Source: Homarus americanus (taxonomy: Eukaryota > Arthropoda > Malacostraca > Decapoda > Nephropidae). Taken from it: a stretch of DNA of 64,000 nucleotides. Both the position numbers and the translations under genes were made by a program. The stretch covers positions 2,407,778 through 2,471,777 of the forward strand of contig NW_024724368.1 of assembly GCF_018991925.1 (NCBI RefSeq). Direction: 5' to 3'. Under the pieces are notes generated by a model that worked only from the letters and a program-made list of their open reading frames with translations, had not been told where the DNA came from and made no database searches. This document shows, one piece after another, positions 10,268 to 20,756 of this stretch; the stretch's first letter is position 1, and the number at the start of each line of letters is the position of its first letter.

Positions 10268-10615
10268 AAGTTGTCTCTCTTGACCTCTCTCTCTACCTCT
10301 CCCCCTCTCTACCTCTCTCTCTCTTCCTCTCCTCTCCTTCCTCTCTTCTCGCTTTTACTTCCCCGCTCTCTTTCCCCTTGCCCTCTTTTCCTCTTTATCT
10401 CTCCCCTTCCTTTTCTCTGGTTCCCCTTCATCCTCCTCTTTCTCACTGCTCTCTACCCTCTCCTTCCTTCTCCTCACTCCTCCCTCTCCCTCTTCCTCCC
10501 TACCCCCTCTTCCTCTTCCTCCCTACCCCCTCTCCCTCTTCCTCCCTATTCCTTCTCCCTCTTCCTCCTTACTACACCCTCCCCTTCTTTCTTCCTCCCT
10601 CCTCCTCGTCCCTAA
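10268..10615. repeat. Polypyrimidine tract
   Basis: CTCTCT grading into CCTCTTCCTCCCTAC-type units of about 23 bp near 10490-10570. All + frames are open low-complexity Ser/Leu/Pro and are not genes. Confidence 0.9.
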
Positions 10616-10758
10616 ATCCTCACCACACACTGGCACCTGGAGGAGTCTAACACCTGTCCATCCTAATACTCACCTTTCTTCTAATGAGGTTAATTAGCCG
10701 GTAACTCACCTTCTTAGACAAGTAAAGGAGAGTCGTAGTGTGTGTTATTCCGTCTAAT

Positions 10759-10852
10759 GGTGATAGTGATCGTGATAGTGTGGTGATAGTGATCGTGATA
10801 GTGATCGTGATAGTGATCGTGATGATGGTGATGATGGTGATGGGTGAGGTGA
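10759..10852. repeat. 12-bp GTGATAGTGATC repeat
   Basis: Tandem GTGATAGTGATC units passing into GATGATGGT. Many internal GATC sites. Confidence 0.9.
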
Positions 10853-11019
10853 TGTTGGGATGGTCACACATACACTAGTGATTAAGGTAATGATAAAGGC
10901 GATAGATGAGAGAGAGAGAGAGACAGTATATTTTTTCTAACTGTTAATACGTGATAAAACTGAGACAGGTGTTTAATTAACCCACTTGACGTATTACGGC
11001 CCAGGTGTTCACTACCCCT

Positions 11020-11320
11020 TCCTCTCTCTCTCCCTCCCCCCCTCCTCCTCTTATTCTCTCCCCCCTCTTTCCTCCCTCATTGTCCCCTTCAAGAGCGGAA
11101 ACTCGTCTGTGTGGTGGAACGGAGGAGGGAGGAATGTCTACCACACACACACACACACACACATGCTTGAAAGATAACAGCTGAGAAGGAGGTGTTTTGT
11201 GGGTTCTCTGCTTTACCACTGTTGTCAACCGGTTTTGTCTGAATGTGCGTTTGTATATATGTGTGTTGTAGGTGGGTATTTGTGTATGTATGTGTGTGTG
11301 TGTGTGTGTCATGTGTACAC
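11020..11320. other. Mixed microsatellites
   Basis: A CT-rich stretch to 11090, (CA)n at 11141-11163 and TG-rich DNA at 11270-11310, with short unique DNA between. No gene. Confidence 0.6.
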
Positions 11321-11493
11321 TCAGCAGAGGTGAGGTAGGTCAGTTCAACCAACACAGATTCTAGTGACTTCAGGAACCCCTCACCCCCTCTCTCACCCTC
11401 TCACTCTCTCACAACACCTGTCCTCACACACACACACACTCCTCTACCTCCTACCTGCTCCTGTAGTGGCTGCTGGAGGGGGGAGAGGTGGTA

Positions 11494-11497
<4 letters not shown>

Positions 11498-11559
<62 letters not shown>
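11498..11559. repeat. (TG)n microsatellite
   Basis: About 31 uninterrupted TG units. Confidence 0.98.
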
Positions 11560-11560
<1 letters not shown>

Positions 11561-11649
11561 TAAATAAAAACGCTCTTAAGACACCATTAATGTCAGGAGG
11601 GTAAACAAGTGTTGCGTCACCTGCCTGGGTCACCTGACGAGTGACCTCT

Positions 11650-11684
11650 CTCCTCCTCCTCCTCCTCCTCCTCCTCCTCCTCCT
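11650..11684. repeat. (TCC)n microsatellite
   Basis: About 11 TCC units. It extends as C/T-rich DNA to about 11750 and so forms a long pyrimidine tract before the AG at 11760-11761. Confidence 0.95.
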
Positions 11685-11761
11685 TCCCTTCCCATTCCTC
11701 CTCCTTCCCACTCCTCCTCCTCCTCCCTCATTCACCTCTCTCTCGTCGGTGAAACTTCCAG

Positions 11762-11837
11762 AAATGGCAGTGGGGGAGAGTACACGCCTTCAAGACACCG
11801 TCACCACCAGACCTCTGAGAACTACTTCACTTTAATG
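11762..11837 (+). CDS. Candidate internal exon, unrecognised
   Basis: A long pyrimidine tract ends at ACTTCCAG (AG at 11760-11761), and the segment closes with TTTAATG followed by GTGAGA, a fair 5' splice site. One frame is open throughout (codons from 11763) and reads as mixed sequence including EYTPSRHRHH and SENYFTLM. A second frame stops just before the donor. The open frame is short enough to occur by chance, and the pyrimidine tract is interrupted by GGTGAAA. No homology is recognised. Confidence 0.2.
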
Positions 11838-11873
11838 GTGAGAGAGAGAGAGAGAGAGAGGGGGTGTGTGTGT

Positions 11874-11932
<59 letters not shown>
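11838..11932. repeat. (GA)n then (GT)n compound microsatellite
   Basis: About 10 GA units followed by G4 and more than 30 GT units. GACA-type repeats follow to about 12010. Confidence 0.97.
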
Positions 11933-11935
<3 letters not shown>

Positions 11936-12120
11936 AAGAAGGAGATACAGACAGAGAGAAACAGACAGAGGGGAGCAGACAGACAGACAGACAGACAGGG
12001 AGAGAGAGACACTATTGGTAGTATCCCATGACGGGCGGCGACCATCGTGCCTGACACATAAGTAACACTCCACTGTGACCAGACCAGACCTGGTGATGAC
12101 TGATTTGGGTGACTCATTAG

Positions 12121-12197
12121 ACACACACACACACTGCACATACACACACACAGCACACACACACACACACACACAATGCACACACACACACACACCC

Positions 12198-12238
<41 letters not shown>

Positions 12239-12249
12239 ACACACACACC

Positions 12250-12325
<76 letters not shown>

Positions 12326-12437
12326 TTTTACTATACAGCACACACACACACACACACCTTCGACCACGCCACACACACACACACACACTGCTTTACTATA
12401 CGTACACAGACAACAGACACACACACACACACAGACA

Positions 12438-12498
<61 letters not shown>

Positions 12499-12640
12499 TC
12501 GACCACGTCACACAAACACACTGCTTACTATACGTACACACACACACACACACACCTTCGACCATTCACACACACACCTCACGCACACACACACACACAC
12601 GCACTCACTCACTCACTCCACTCACTCACTCACTCACTAC
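12121..12640. repeat. Large (CA)n complex with embedded units
   Basis: Long CA tracts broken by CTGCTTTACTATAC and CACCTTCGACCA cassettes that each recur several times. It ends in ACTC tetranucleotides. The array was amplified as a compound unit, not only by dinucleotide slippage. Frames over 200 codons on both strands are Thr-His or Cys-Val repeats and are not proteins. Confidence 0.95.
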
Positions 12641-13007
12641 ACAATTACACATACACACACAAATACATTCATTATTTTATAACGGATTAGCAATATAAAA
12701 TATGTTTATTATTATTATTATTATTATAATATGATACACACAGGTAAAGACAGTGTGCTACCTGTACCTGTTATCATTAATAAGATGTCGATGAAGTTTA
12801 AAGAGGAAATACTTCTCTCTCGTGTTGGGTAGTAATATATGAAACGCTTGTAGGTAGTGTTCAGTGTGGCGTGGTTGTATGGGTGCAGGGTTTGTGACGA
12901 GCAGTAGAGGGTTCCACTTAGCTGGGGGATGGGCGGGAGGAGGCGGCGGCGTAGGGTAGAGACAGCGGCCCCGAAGTCTACACCCACCCCCCACCCATTC
13001 TCCTTGG

Positions 13008-13010
<3 letters not shown>
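12641..13010. other. Unique non-coding DNA
   Basis: A (TTA)n at 12707-12727, then about 280 bp of unique DNA with CpGs (AGGCGGCGGCG near 12940). No recognisable gene. Confidence 0.45.

Positions 13011-13062
<52 letters not shown>
13011..13062. repeat. (TG)n microsatellite
   Basis: About 26 uninterrupted TG units. Confidence 0.98.
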
Positions 13063-13064
<2 letters not shown>

Positions 13065-13104
13065 CTACTTTCTCCGTCTGCTCTAGCCTGGCCCAGGAGC
13101 ATTG

Positions 13105-13560
13105 ACCTACCCAGTCCTGTCCTCCCATGCTCCCTATCCCACGTCCAACCCCTGCCATGCTCACCTGTCCCACGCCCCACCCTGTCCCATGCTCCCACCC
13201 ACCTGATGCTCCTGCCACCTCCCTGCCCACTTACCCCACACCTCCCATCTCCTCACTGTCTCATTTCCTCTTGTCATCTTATTCCCATCCACTTTTGCTA
13301 TTTCTTCCTAACACATCTGTCTTTCCCTCATCTCCTCTCCTCCTCTTGCTTCCTCCCTCCTCTTCCCCTCACCCCTTCTCTGTCATTCTTCTTTCTTTTC
13401 CTCCTCACCCTCCCTTCTCTTCCTCTCATTATTCCCTATCCTTCCTTTTCCCCATCCTCCTCACTCACATCACCTCACACACTCCACTGCACCTCTCAAC
13501 CCCACTCACCTCACACCTCACACCCACTGCACCTCAACCCCCCCTCCCCACCCCAGAAGA
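13105..13560. repeat. CCCATGCTCC units and polypyrimidine tract
   Basis: 13105-13210 holds degenerate CCCATGCTCC/CCTGTCCCA units. The rest is C/T-rich with CACCTCACAC words at the end. It is followed by a 14-bp GA tract. Confidence 0.85.
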
Positions 13561-13636
13561 GATGCAATGAAGAGAGAGAGAGAGAGAGGAACAGGGTAAT
13601 TATCGTGTGCTAATGCAGTGTTGTGTTGCGGACGTG

Positions 13637-13880
13637 CAGGGTTTTTGTTTACAGTGTGGGTTGTGTGGATGGGTGCGGATGTGGGTAGGGGTTTTCCTTA
13701 CAGTGTGGGTTGTGTGGATGGGTGCGATGTGGAGGGCTTTTCTCTACATGTGTGGATGGGTGTGGATGTGGGTAGGGTTTTTGTTTACAGTGTGGGTTGT
13801 TGTGGATGGGTGTGATGTGGGTAGGGTTTTCCTTACAGTGTGGGTTAGGTGATGAGTACTTTTACAGTGTGGGCTGTGGG
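13637..13880. repeat. About 50-bp minisatellite, 4-5 degenerate copies
   Basis: Units run AGGGTTTT, TTACAGTGTGGGTTG and TGGATGGGTG, and vary in length through internal deletions. Confidence 0.9.
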
Positions 13881-13897
13881 CTGGGTGTGGGTACGGG

Positions 13898-14440
13898 AGA
13901 GAGAGACAGACATGTTAATAGGAGAAGGTGAGAGGGAGGGACAGCGGATGGTGGGAGGGGGTGAGAGGGAGGGAGAGGTGAGAGGGAGGGAGAGGGAGAG
14001 GGAGGGACAGGATGGTGGGAGGGGTGAGAGGGAGGGAGGTGGGAGAGGGAGGGAGAGGTGAGGAGGAGGGAGAGGTGAGAGGAGAGGTGAGAGGGAGGGA
14101 CAGCGGATGGTGGGAGGGGGTGAGAGGGAGGGAGAGGTGAGGGAGGGAGGGTGAGAGGAGGGGACAGCGGATGGTGGAGGGGGTGAGAGGGAGGGAGAGG
14201 AGGAGGGAGGGAGGTGGGAGGGGGGTGAGAGGGAGGGAGAGGTGAGGGGAGGGACAGAGGGAGGTGAAATGGAGAGGGAGAAAGTTGAAGGAGACAAAGG
14301 GAGAGGAAGGAGGTAGAAGGGAGGAGAAGAAGACTTAAAGCATTGATCCGTGACGAAGGAAGGAGGAACGAAGGAGGGGGAAGAGAGAAGGAAAGATATT
14401 GAAAGACGAACCAGGAGAAATGAAGGAAACTAAGGAAAAA
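13898..14440. repeat. Polypurine tract with long internal repeats
   Basis: Mostly G/A. A cassette around GGACAGCGGATGGTGG recurs at about 13939, 14100 and 14163, separated by GAGAGGGAGG blocks. On the - strand it is polypyrimidine and gives spurious Ser/Pro/Leu frames. Confidence 0.92.
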
Positions 14441-14507
14441 TGAAGATAAGTGAAACAATTAAAAAAATAATAATGTACAGGTGAAAGAAATATTAGGGTA
14501 TTAAGAG

Positions 14508-14662
14508 AGACGGATACAGACAGACAGATAGACAGATAAACTGCTAGACAGACACACAGACATCACACAGACAGACAGAGACAGACACAGTTAGACACAG
14601 CCAGACACACAGATAGACAGACAGACATCGCACAGACAGACACAGACAGACACAGACAAAAA
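14508..14662. repeat. CAGACA/GACAGACA repeat
   Basis: ACAGACAGA-based tetranucleotide and hexanucleotide array with CACAGACATC interruptions. Confidence 0.9.
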
Positions 14663-14756
14663 GAAATTGAGAAAAAAGTGAAAGGAGATGAGAGTAAAAG
14701 AGACAGAAACAGAGAGGAGGAAACAAATGATAAGGGAAACGGAAGAGAAGAAAGGA

Positions 14757-14922
14757 GAGAGAGAGAGAGAGAGAGAGAGCGTTGACACCGACCAGTCCTC
14801 CACCACCACAATAATACCTAATTTGCATAACACTGTATAGATTCCTGTTTGTTTACATAGATGTGTGTGTGTATATATATATATGTGTGTGTATATATGC
14901 ATGTATGTATGTATGTATGTAT
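14757..14922. repeat. (GA)n, (TG)n, (TA)n and (TATG)n microsatellites
   Basis: GA tract at 14757-14780, unique DNA, then TGTG, TATATATA and a short TATG array ending about 14922. Confidence 0.9.
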
Positions 14923-14994
14923 TCGTCTGTCTTGAATCACGAGGTTGTTTGGCCCCAACACACAGGTTTTACCAGGCGGAAAACAAGGCGAGGG

Positions 14995-15340
14995 AGGAGG
15001 AAGAGGGGGGGGGGGAGAGGAGGAGGAAGGAAGAGGGGGAGGAGTTGAGGAGAAGAGAAGGGGGGAGGAGGAGGAGGAAGAGGAGGGGGAGGAGGAGGAG
15101 GAGGAAGAAGAAGAAGAAGAAGAAGAAGAAGAAGAGAGAGGAGGAACGGAGGAAGAGAGAGAGAGGGAGGAGGAAGAAGAGAGGAGGAGGTTGAGGCAGA
15201 AGAGAAGGGGGAGGAGGTTGAGGAAGAAGAAAGGAAAGAAAAAGGGGAGGAAGAGAGACGAGAAAACAAGTTAGAGAGTTAGTCATGGAGGAGGAAGAGG
15301 AGGGGAGGAGGGGGCAGATAACAGTAAACAGAAGGAAGAA
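14995..15340. repeat. GGA/GAA-rich purine tract
   Basis: Dense GGAGGA and (GAA)n (about 15103-15135) repeats. Possible triplex (H-DNA) former. Confidence 0.9.
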
Positions 15341-15349
15341 CAAGGAAGA

Positions 15350-17486
15350 CACAGGTACAGACATGAGACAGGTACAGACATGAGACACAGGTACACAGAC
15401 ATGAGACACAGGTACAGACATGAGACACAGGTACAGACATGAGACACAGGTACAGACATGAGACACAGGTACAGACATGAGACACAGGTACAGACATGAG
15501 ACACAGGTACAGACATGAGACACAGGTACAGACATAAGACACACAGGTACAGACATGAGACACAGGTACAGACATGAGACACAGGTACAGACATGAGACA
15601 CAGGTACAGACATGAGACACAGGTACAGACAGAGAGACAGAGAAGACAGAAGACACAGAGAGACAGACAGAGACAGAGACAGAGAGAAGAGAGAGACAGA
15701 CATGAGACACAGGGTACAGACATGAGACACAGGTACAGACATGAGACACAGGTACAGACATGAGACACAGGTACAGACATGAGACACAGGTACAGACATG
15801 AGACACAGGTACAGACACATGAGACACAGGTGACAGACATGAGACACAGGTACAGACATGAGACACAGGTACAGACATGAGACACAGGTACAGACATGAG
15901 ACACAGGTACAGACATGAGACACAGGTACAGACATGAGACACAGGTACAGACATGAGACACAGGTACAGACATGAGACACAGGTACAGACATGAGACACA
16001 GGTACAGACATGAGACACAGGTACAGACATGAGACACAGGTACAGACATGAGACACAGGTACAGACATGAGACATGCACAGACATGAGACACAGGTACAG
16101 ACATGAGACACAGGTACAGACATGAGACACAGGTACAGACATAAGACACAGGTACAGACATGAGACACAGGTGCAAGACATGAGACACAGGTACAGACAT
16201 GAGACACAGGTACAGACATGACACAGGTGTACAGACATAAGACACAGGTACAGACATGAGACAGGTACAGACATGAGACACAGGTACAGACATGAGACAC
16301 AGGCATGCAGACATGAGACACAGGTACAGACATGAGACACAGGTACAGACATGAGACACAGGTACAGACATGAGACACAGGTACAGACATGAGACACAGG
16401 TACAGACATGAGACACAGGTACAGACATGAGACACAGGTACAGACATAAGACACAGGTACAGACATGGAGACACAGGTACAGACATGAGACACAGGTGAC
16501 AGACATGAGACACAGGTACAGACATGAGACACAGGTACAGACATGAGACACAGGTACAGACATGAGACACAGGTACAGACATGAGACACAGGTACAGACA
16601 TGAGACACAAAGGCATGATAGACACAGGTACAGACATGAGACACAGGTACAGACATGAGACACAGGTACAGACATGAGACACAGGTACAGACATAAGACA
16701 CAGGTACAGACATGAGACACAGGTACAGGCATGAGACACAGGTACAGGCATGAGACACAGGTACAGACATGAGACAGGTACAGACATGAGACACAGGTAC
16801 AGACATAAGACACAGGCAGCTGGACATGGACACAGGTACAGACATGAACACAGGGTACAGACATGGACACAGGTACAGACATGAGACACAGGCAGACATA
16901 GAGACACAGGTACAGACATAAGACACAGGCACAGACATAAGACAGGTACAGACATGAGACACAGGTACAGACATGAGGGTACAGACATGAGACAGGCACA
17001 TACAGACACAGGTACAGACATGAGACACAGGTACAGACATGAGACACAGGTACAGATGAGGACTGGTGCAGGCAGAGACACAGGGACATAGGTACAGACA
17101 TGAGACACAGGTACAGACATATGACACAGGTACAGACATGAGACACAGGTACAGACATGAGACACAGTGGCCAGACATGAGACACAGGTACAGCATAAGA
17201 CACAGGTAACATGGAGACACAGGTACAGACATGACACAGGGTACATACGACACAGGTACAGACATAAGACACAGGTACAGACATGAGACACAGGTACAGA
17301 CATAAGACACAGGTACAGACATAGACACAGGTACAGACATGAGACACAGGTACAGACATGAGACACAGGTACAGACATGACACAGGTGTACAGACATAGA
17401 CACAGGTACAGACATAGACACAGGTACAGACATGGAGACACAGGTACAGACATGAGACAGGCACAGACATGAGACAGGTACAGACA
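15350..17486. repeat. 19-bp satellite, about 110 copies, cut by the gap
   Basis: Unit ACACAGGTACAGACATGAG. About half of the array is perfect 19-mers, and one GACAGAGA insert lies at 15630-15705. From about 16780 to the gap the units show many small indels (18, 20 and 21 bp forms). 19 bp and no stop in any - strand frame mean that all three - frames stay open for over 2 kb. The 800-codon frames are therefore artefacts. Confidence 0.98.
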
Positions 17487-17586
17487 NNNNNNNNNNNNNN
17501 NNNNNNNNNNNNNNNNNNNNNNNNNNNNNNNNNNNNNNNNNNNNNNNNNNNNNNNNNNNNNNNNNNNNNNNNNNNNNNNNNNNNNN
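17487..17586. other. Assembly gap (100 N)
   Basis: Exactly 100 Ns, the conventional size for a gap of unknown length. It lies at the right edge of the 19-bp array. The array does not resume on the far side, so its true length and right border are unknown. Confidence 0.99.
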
Positions 17587-17600
17587 ATCTTCAGGGTGAG

Positions 17601-17679
17601 TACATACATACATACATACATACATACATACATGCATACATACATACATACATACATACATACATACATACATACATAA
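17601..17679. repeat. (TACA)n microsatellite
   Basis: About 20 TACA units with one GCA variant. Confidence 0.98.
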
Positions 17680-17689
17680 TATACATCCT

Positions 17690-18030
17690 TGACCACCGAA
17701 GGGTCAAGACGTACCTGGCGCTCCTCTCAGAGCAGCCAGGTCAACTGTTATGTTGGCCCTTACCAACTCCCTCCCTGAACCCTACTCCCACCGGAATATC
17801 AACAAGTTCACGCCAGAAGTTACTATTTCATTAGGAAAGAAATGGAACCAGTGTCAAACAGAGGTGAACAGTGGTGAACAGTGCTTAAGTCAGTGAGAAC
17901 AACTCAACAGTAACAGTGGTACCCAAGTTGACCTTTCACACAGTGAGGTCCCAGGTATCCAGTGATAACGGCTGTGAGACCCAACTACCAGCGATGTTTA
18001 ATCCGTCTACGATAGGAAGGCCTGGACCAC
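17690..18030. other. Unique DNA, no gene called
   Basis: Mixed sequence with a short open frame (to 17834) and several AACAGTG words at 17860-17920. No splice architecture or homology is recognised. Confidence 0.4.
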
Positions 18031-18039
18031 ACCTCACTC

Positions 18040-18497
18040 ATATAACACCATCTGTGAGGGAATTACTACACCACGAGGCCCTCTATAACACCATATGTGA
18101 AGGAAGTACTACACCACGTGAGGCCCCTCATAACACCATCTGTGAGGGAATCTACACCACGTGAGGCCCTCATAACACCATCTGTGAGGGAATTACTACA
18201 CCACGTGAGGCCCCTCATAACACCATCTGTGAGGGAATACACACCACGTGAGGCCCGCATAACACCATCTGTGAGGAATTACTACACCACGAGGCCCCTC
18301 ATAACACCATCTGTGAGGAATTACTACACCACGTGGGCCCCTCATAACACCATCTGTGAGGGAATTACTACACACATGAGGCCCCTCAAAACACCATCTG
18401 TGAGGAATTACTACACCACGTGAGGCCCCTCATAACACCATCTGTGAGGAACTACTACACCACGTGAGGTCCCTCCTAACACCATCTGGGAGTTACT
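18040..18497. repeat. About 45-bp minisatellite, about 11 copies
   Basis: Unit words ATAACACCATCTGTGAGG, ACTACACCACGTGAGG and CCCCTC. Length varies 40-47 bp through small indels. Each unit has a CACGTG or CACGAG box. Confidence 0.95.
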
Positions 18498-18519
18498 ACA
18501 CTACGTTTTTGCTGTTCAA

Positions 18520-18688
18520 CACCTACATTAATCTGTATGTTCACTGTATGTTCCTTTACCTTTCTAATGAAGGCTTTTGTTAAACCACCAATGTATGTAA
18601 TAAGTCATTTATGCCCAATGTATATTTTCAGCCTTCGGGCTGCAGAACTTTTTCAATAAACCGTTAATTATTATTATTATTATTACAT
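18520..18688 (+). mobile_element. 3' end of a non-LTR element (probable)
   Basis: Unique AT-rich DNA containing CAGCCTTCGGGCTGCAG (a small perfect hairpin) runs into AATAAACCGTTA and then (ATT)5-6. A poly(A)-signal-like AATAAA followed by a trinucleotide tail is usual for arthropod LINE 3' ends. No coding part remains, so the family is not assignable. Confidence 0.4.
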
Positions 18689-18787
18689 ACATACATACAT
18701 TCAACCTAACCTAATTTAACCTGACGTAATGTATCTTTATTTTAAACTGGTGATTTTTTCCGTATATAAATCTTTCATTCATCTCAC

Positions 18788-18822
18788 ATGTATGTATGTA
18801 TGTATGTATGTATGTATGTATG
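18788..18822. repeat. (TATG)n microsatellite
   Basis: About nine TATG units. A related CATA run lies at 18685-18700. Confidence 0.97.
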
Positions 18823-18963
18823 AGTGCTCAATACGTGGGAGGGGCGACACAGACAGCATGTTTGGGCTATCACTTGACCCTCAGTCTCGGTAACAGATAA
18901 TGCCCATCACAACACAGTGGGCAGAAACCTTGACCTTCATATCTAGGGGCAAAAAGTTACAGC

Positions 18964-19073
18964 GGTTTGATGACGTGATGGGGCAGAATCTTCAGCTGTT
19001 TGATGACGTAATTGGACAGAATCTTCAGCAGCTGTTTGATGACGTAATTGGACAGAATCTTCAGCAGCTGTTT
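18964..19073. repeat. 36-bp repeat carrying CRE/CCAAT words
   Basis: Three copies of a 33-36 bp unit (GTTTGATGACGT and CAGAATCTTCAGC). The second and third contain TGACGTAATTGG (19004-19015 and 19040-19051), a CRE-like site joined to an inverted CCAAT, the same composite as at 9568. Confidence 0.85.
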
Positions 19074-19181
19074 GACTGTCAACATTGGACAGAAATATAC
19101 TGTTTCAAACATCAAGATACCGAAATAAATATAACAGTCGTCCTCTAGAGGTTGACCAGACGTGGCAAGTGTTCCCAGACA

Positions 19182-19430
19182 GACAGACAGACAGGCAGAC
19201 AGACAGACAAAAGGAGGAGAAAACCAGACATATTTATCCTCTCACAGTAACAAAAACATGGATGAGGAGGATTAGGAAGAAGAAGAAGAAGAAGAATTGC
19301 TGCTCCTGCCCTCTTGTGACGATAAATGAGCGACAGACAGACACCAAACAGGGGAGGAGTTGCAGACAGCCTCCTTTCATCCCCTCTTCTTGCGTCAACA
19401 CACACACACACACACACACACAGAGGCAAG
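19182..19430. other. GACA, GAA and CA microsatellites in unique DNA
   Basis: GACA at 19182-19212, (GAA)n near 19280 and (CA)n at 19400-19423. No gene. Confidence 0.7.
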
Positions 19431-19539
19431 GTCACCACTATCGTCAGAACTACAGGAGGGGGAAGAGGGTCAAGAAGACATCACTAATATTAATAATTAT
19501 GAAAATCTTATTATGAAAATGGTCCGTTTCATATTTGGC

Positions 19540-19650
19540 GATAATGATGATAGTAATAATATTAATAGTAGTAGTAGAATAATGATGATAGTACTAGTAA
19601 TGATGATAGTAGTAGTAATGATAGTAGTAGTAGTAATGATAGTAGTAATG
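19540..19650. repeat. ATGATAGTAGTAGTA array, left part
   Basis: Trinucleotide-type array of AATGATGATAGTAGTAGT units. It matches the array at 20262-20518, including the variant AATAATGATGATAGTACTAG. Confidence 0.9.
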
Positions 19651-19652
19651 AT

Positions 19653-20175
19653 GATGGCGAGATCCTCCAACACAGGACTTCAAACACATCTAACGAAGCC
19701 CGTGTGGACGTCAGTGCTCGAGGATTCTGGACGCGGGGACAGCGAGCTTTCTTCGACATCAGGATTTTTGATCCCATGGCCGTTTGTCACCGTAACCTAG
19801 GCTCTCGATGCTGCACAAAGGAGGAACGAGAACGACAAGAGAAGGGCATATGGGAGAGAATTCAAAAATGTCGATCAAGGCAGCTTCACTCCGCTAGTGT
19901 TCACAACCTCTGGTGGGATGGGCCCAAGCGCAAGATGTTTCTACGCCAGACTCGCGGAGCTGATCTCCGAACAGAAGCAGCAGCCCAGAAGTTATGTCAC
20001 AGCCTGGATGAGATGTCGACTGTCCTTCTCTCTCCTTCGGTCGGCTTTGCTCTGCCTCAGGGGAACGAGAGCTTTGCCCCTACTCCGTCAACTGCTGCAG
20101 ATATCGACTATGAGGCTACAGTCACCGAATGCCGCATCGATCTGCGGCTCAACTAATTTAACACAGATAGGATAG
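19653..20175 (+). mobile_element. Frameshifted retroelement coding fragment
   Basis: Two adjacent frames give a continuous conserved protein region. The first (to about 19797) contains VDVSARGFW and GQRAFFDIRIFDP. The second (from about 19801 to a stop at 20173) contains GSFTPLVFTTSGGMG, FYARLAELI and WMRCRLSFSLLRSALLC. These motifs belong to the C-terminal part of reverse-transcriptase-containing proteins found repeatedly in metazoan genomes. That link is from memory and the exact element class is uncertain. A single-base shift at about 19798-19801 joins the two frames, where the continuing frame also meets TAG. No RT domain is present. It is a decayed partial copy. Confidence 0.7.
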
Positions 20176-20261
20176 CGTTTTATGTATTAGGATATTTAAT
20201 ATTAAGGTAAATAAATGGTGGCGAAGGTGTGGCTATTGGGGGAGAGGCTACGTTTAAAAAA

Positions 20262-20518
20262 ATGATGATAGTAGTAGTAATGATGGTAGTAGTAGTAATG
20301 ATGATAGTAGTAGTAATGATGATAGTAGTAGTAATGATGATAGTAGTAGTAATGATGGTAGTAGTAGTAATGATGATAGTAGTAGTAATGATGATAGTAG
20401 TAGTAATGATGATAGTAGTAGTAGAATAATGATGATAGTACTAGTAATGATGATAGTAGTAGTAATGATGATAGTAGTAGTAATGATGATAGTAGTAGTA
20501 ATGATGATAGTAGTAGAT
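20262..20518. repeat. 18-bp GATGATAGTAGTAGTAAT array, right part
   Basis: About 14 units, some with GGT for GAT. All frames lack stops on one or both strands, so the Met/Ile/Val repeat frames are spurious. Confidence 0.95.
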
Positions 20519-20619
20519 GAAATGGTGGTCAAGTCGGTTATAACTCTGAACCAAAGAGAAGTTGTTGACAGACTCTTAAACTTGGTCATAAACAGACGTT
20601 GTGATGAGGCGGTCGACGA

Positions 20620-20738
20620 CACCAGCTGACCTTGTTGTGTCTGTAGCACCAGCTGACCTCCCTCACAGCTGGTAGTGCTTGTTGTGCCTTTAGCACCAGC
20701 TGACTTCCCTCACAGCTGGTAGTGCTTGTTGGCAGTGC
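20620..20738. repeat. About 47-bp tandem repeat, 2-3 copies
   Basis: CACCAGCTGAC is followed by TCCCTCACAGCTGGTAGTG. CAGCTG E-boxes occur twice per unit and in inverted orientation. Confidence 0.85.
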
Positions 20739-20756
20739 AGCAGAGTCGTATGAGGG

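Noticed and set aside
12075..12698. His/Thr-rich 200-codon frames and their Cys/Val mirror frames
   Set aside because: Translation of (CA)n/(TG)n microsatellites.
14969..17696. Three - strand frames of about 800 codons rich in Cys, Val, Ser, Leu
   Set aside because: A 19-bp repeat without stops opens all frames; one even runs across the N gap.
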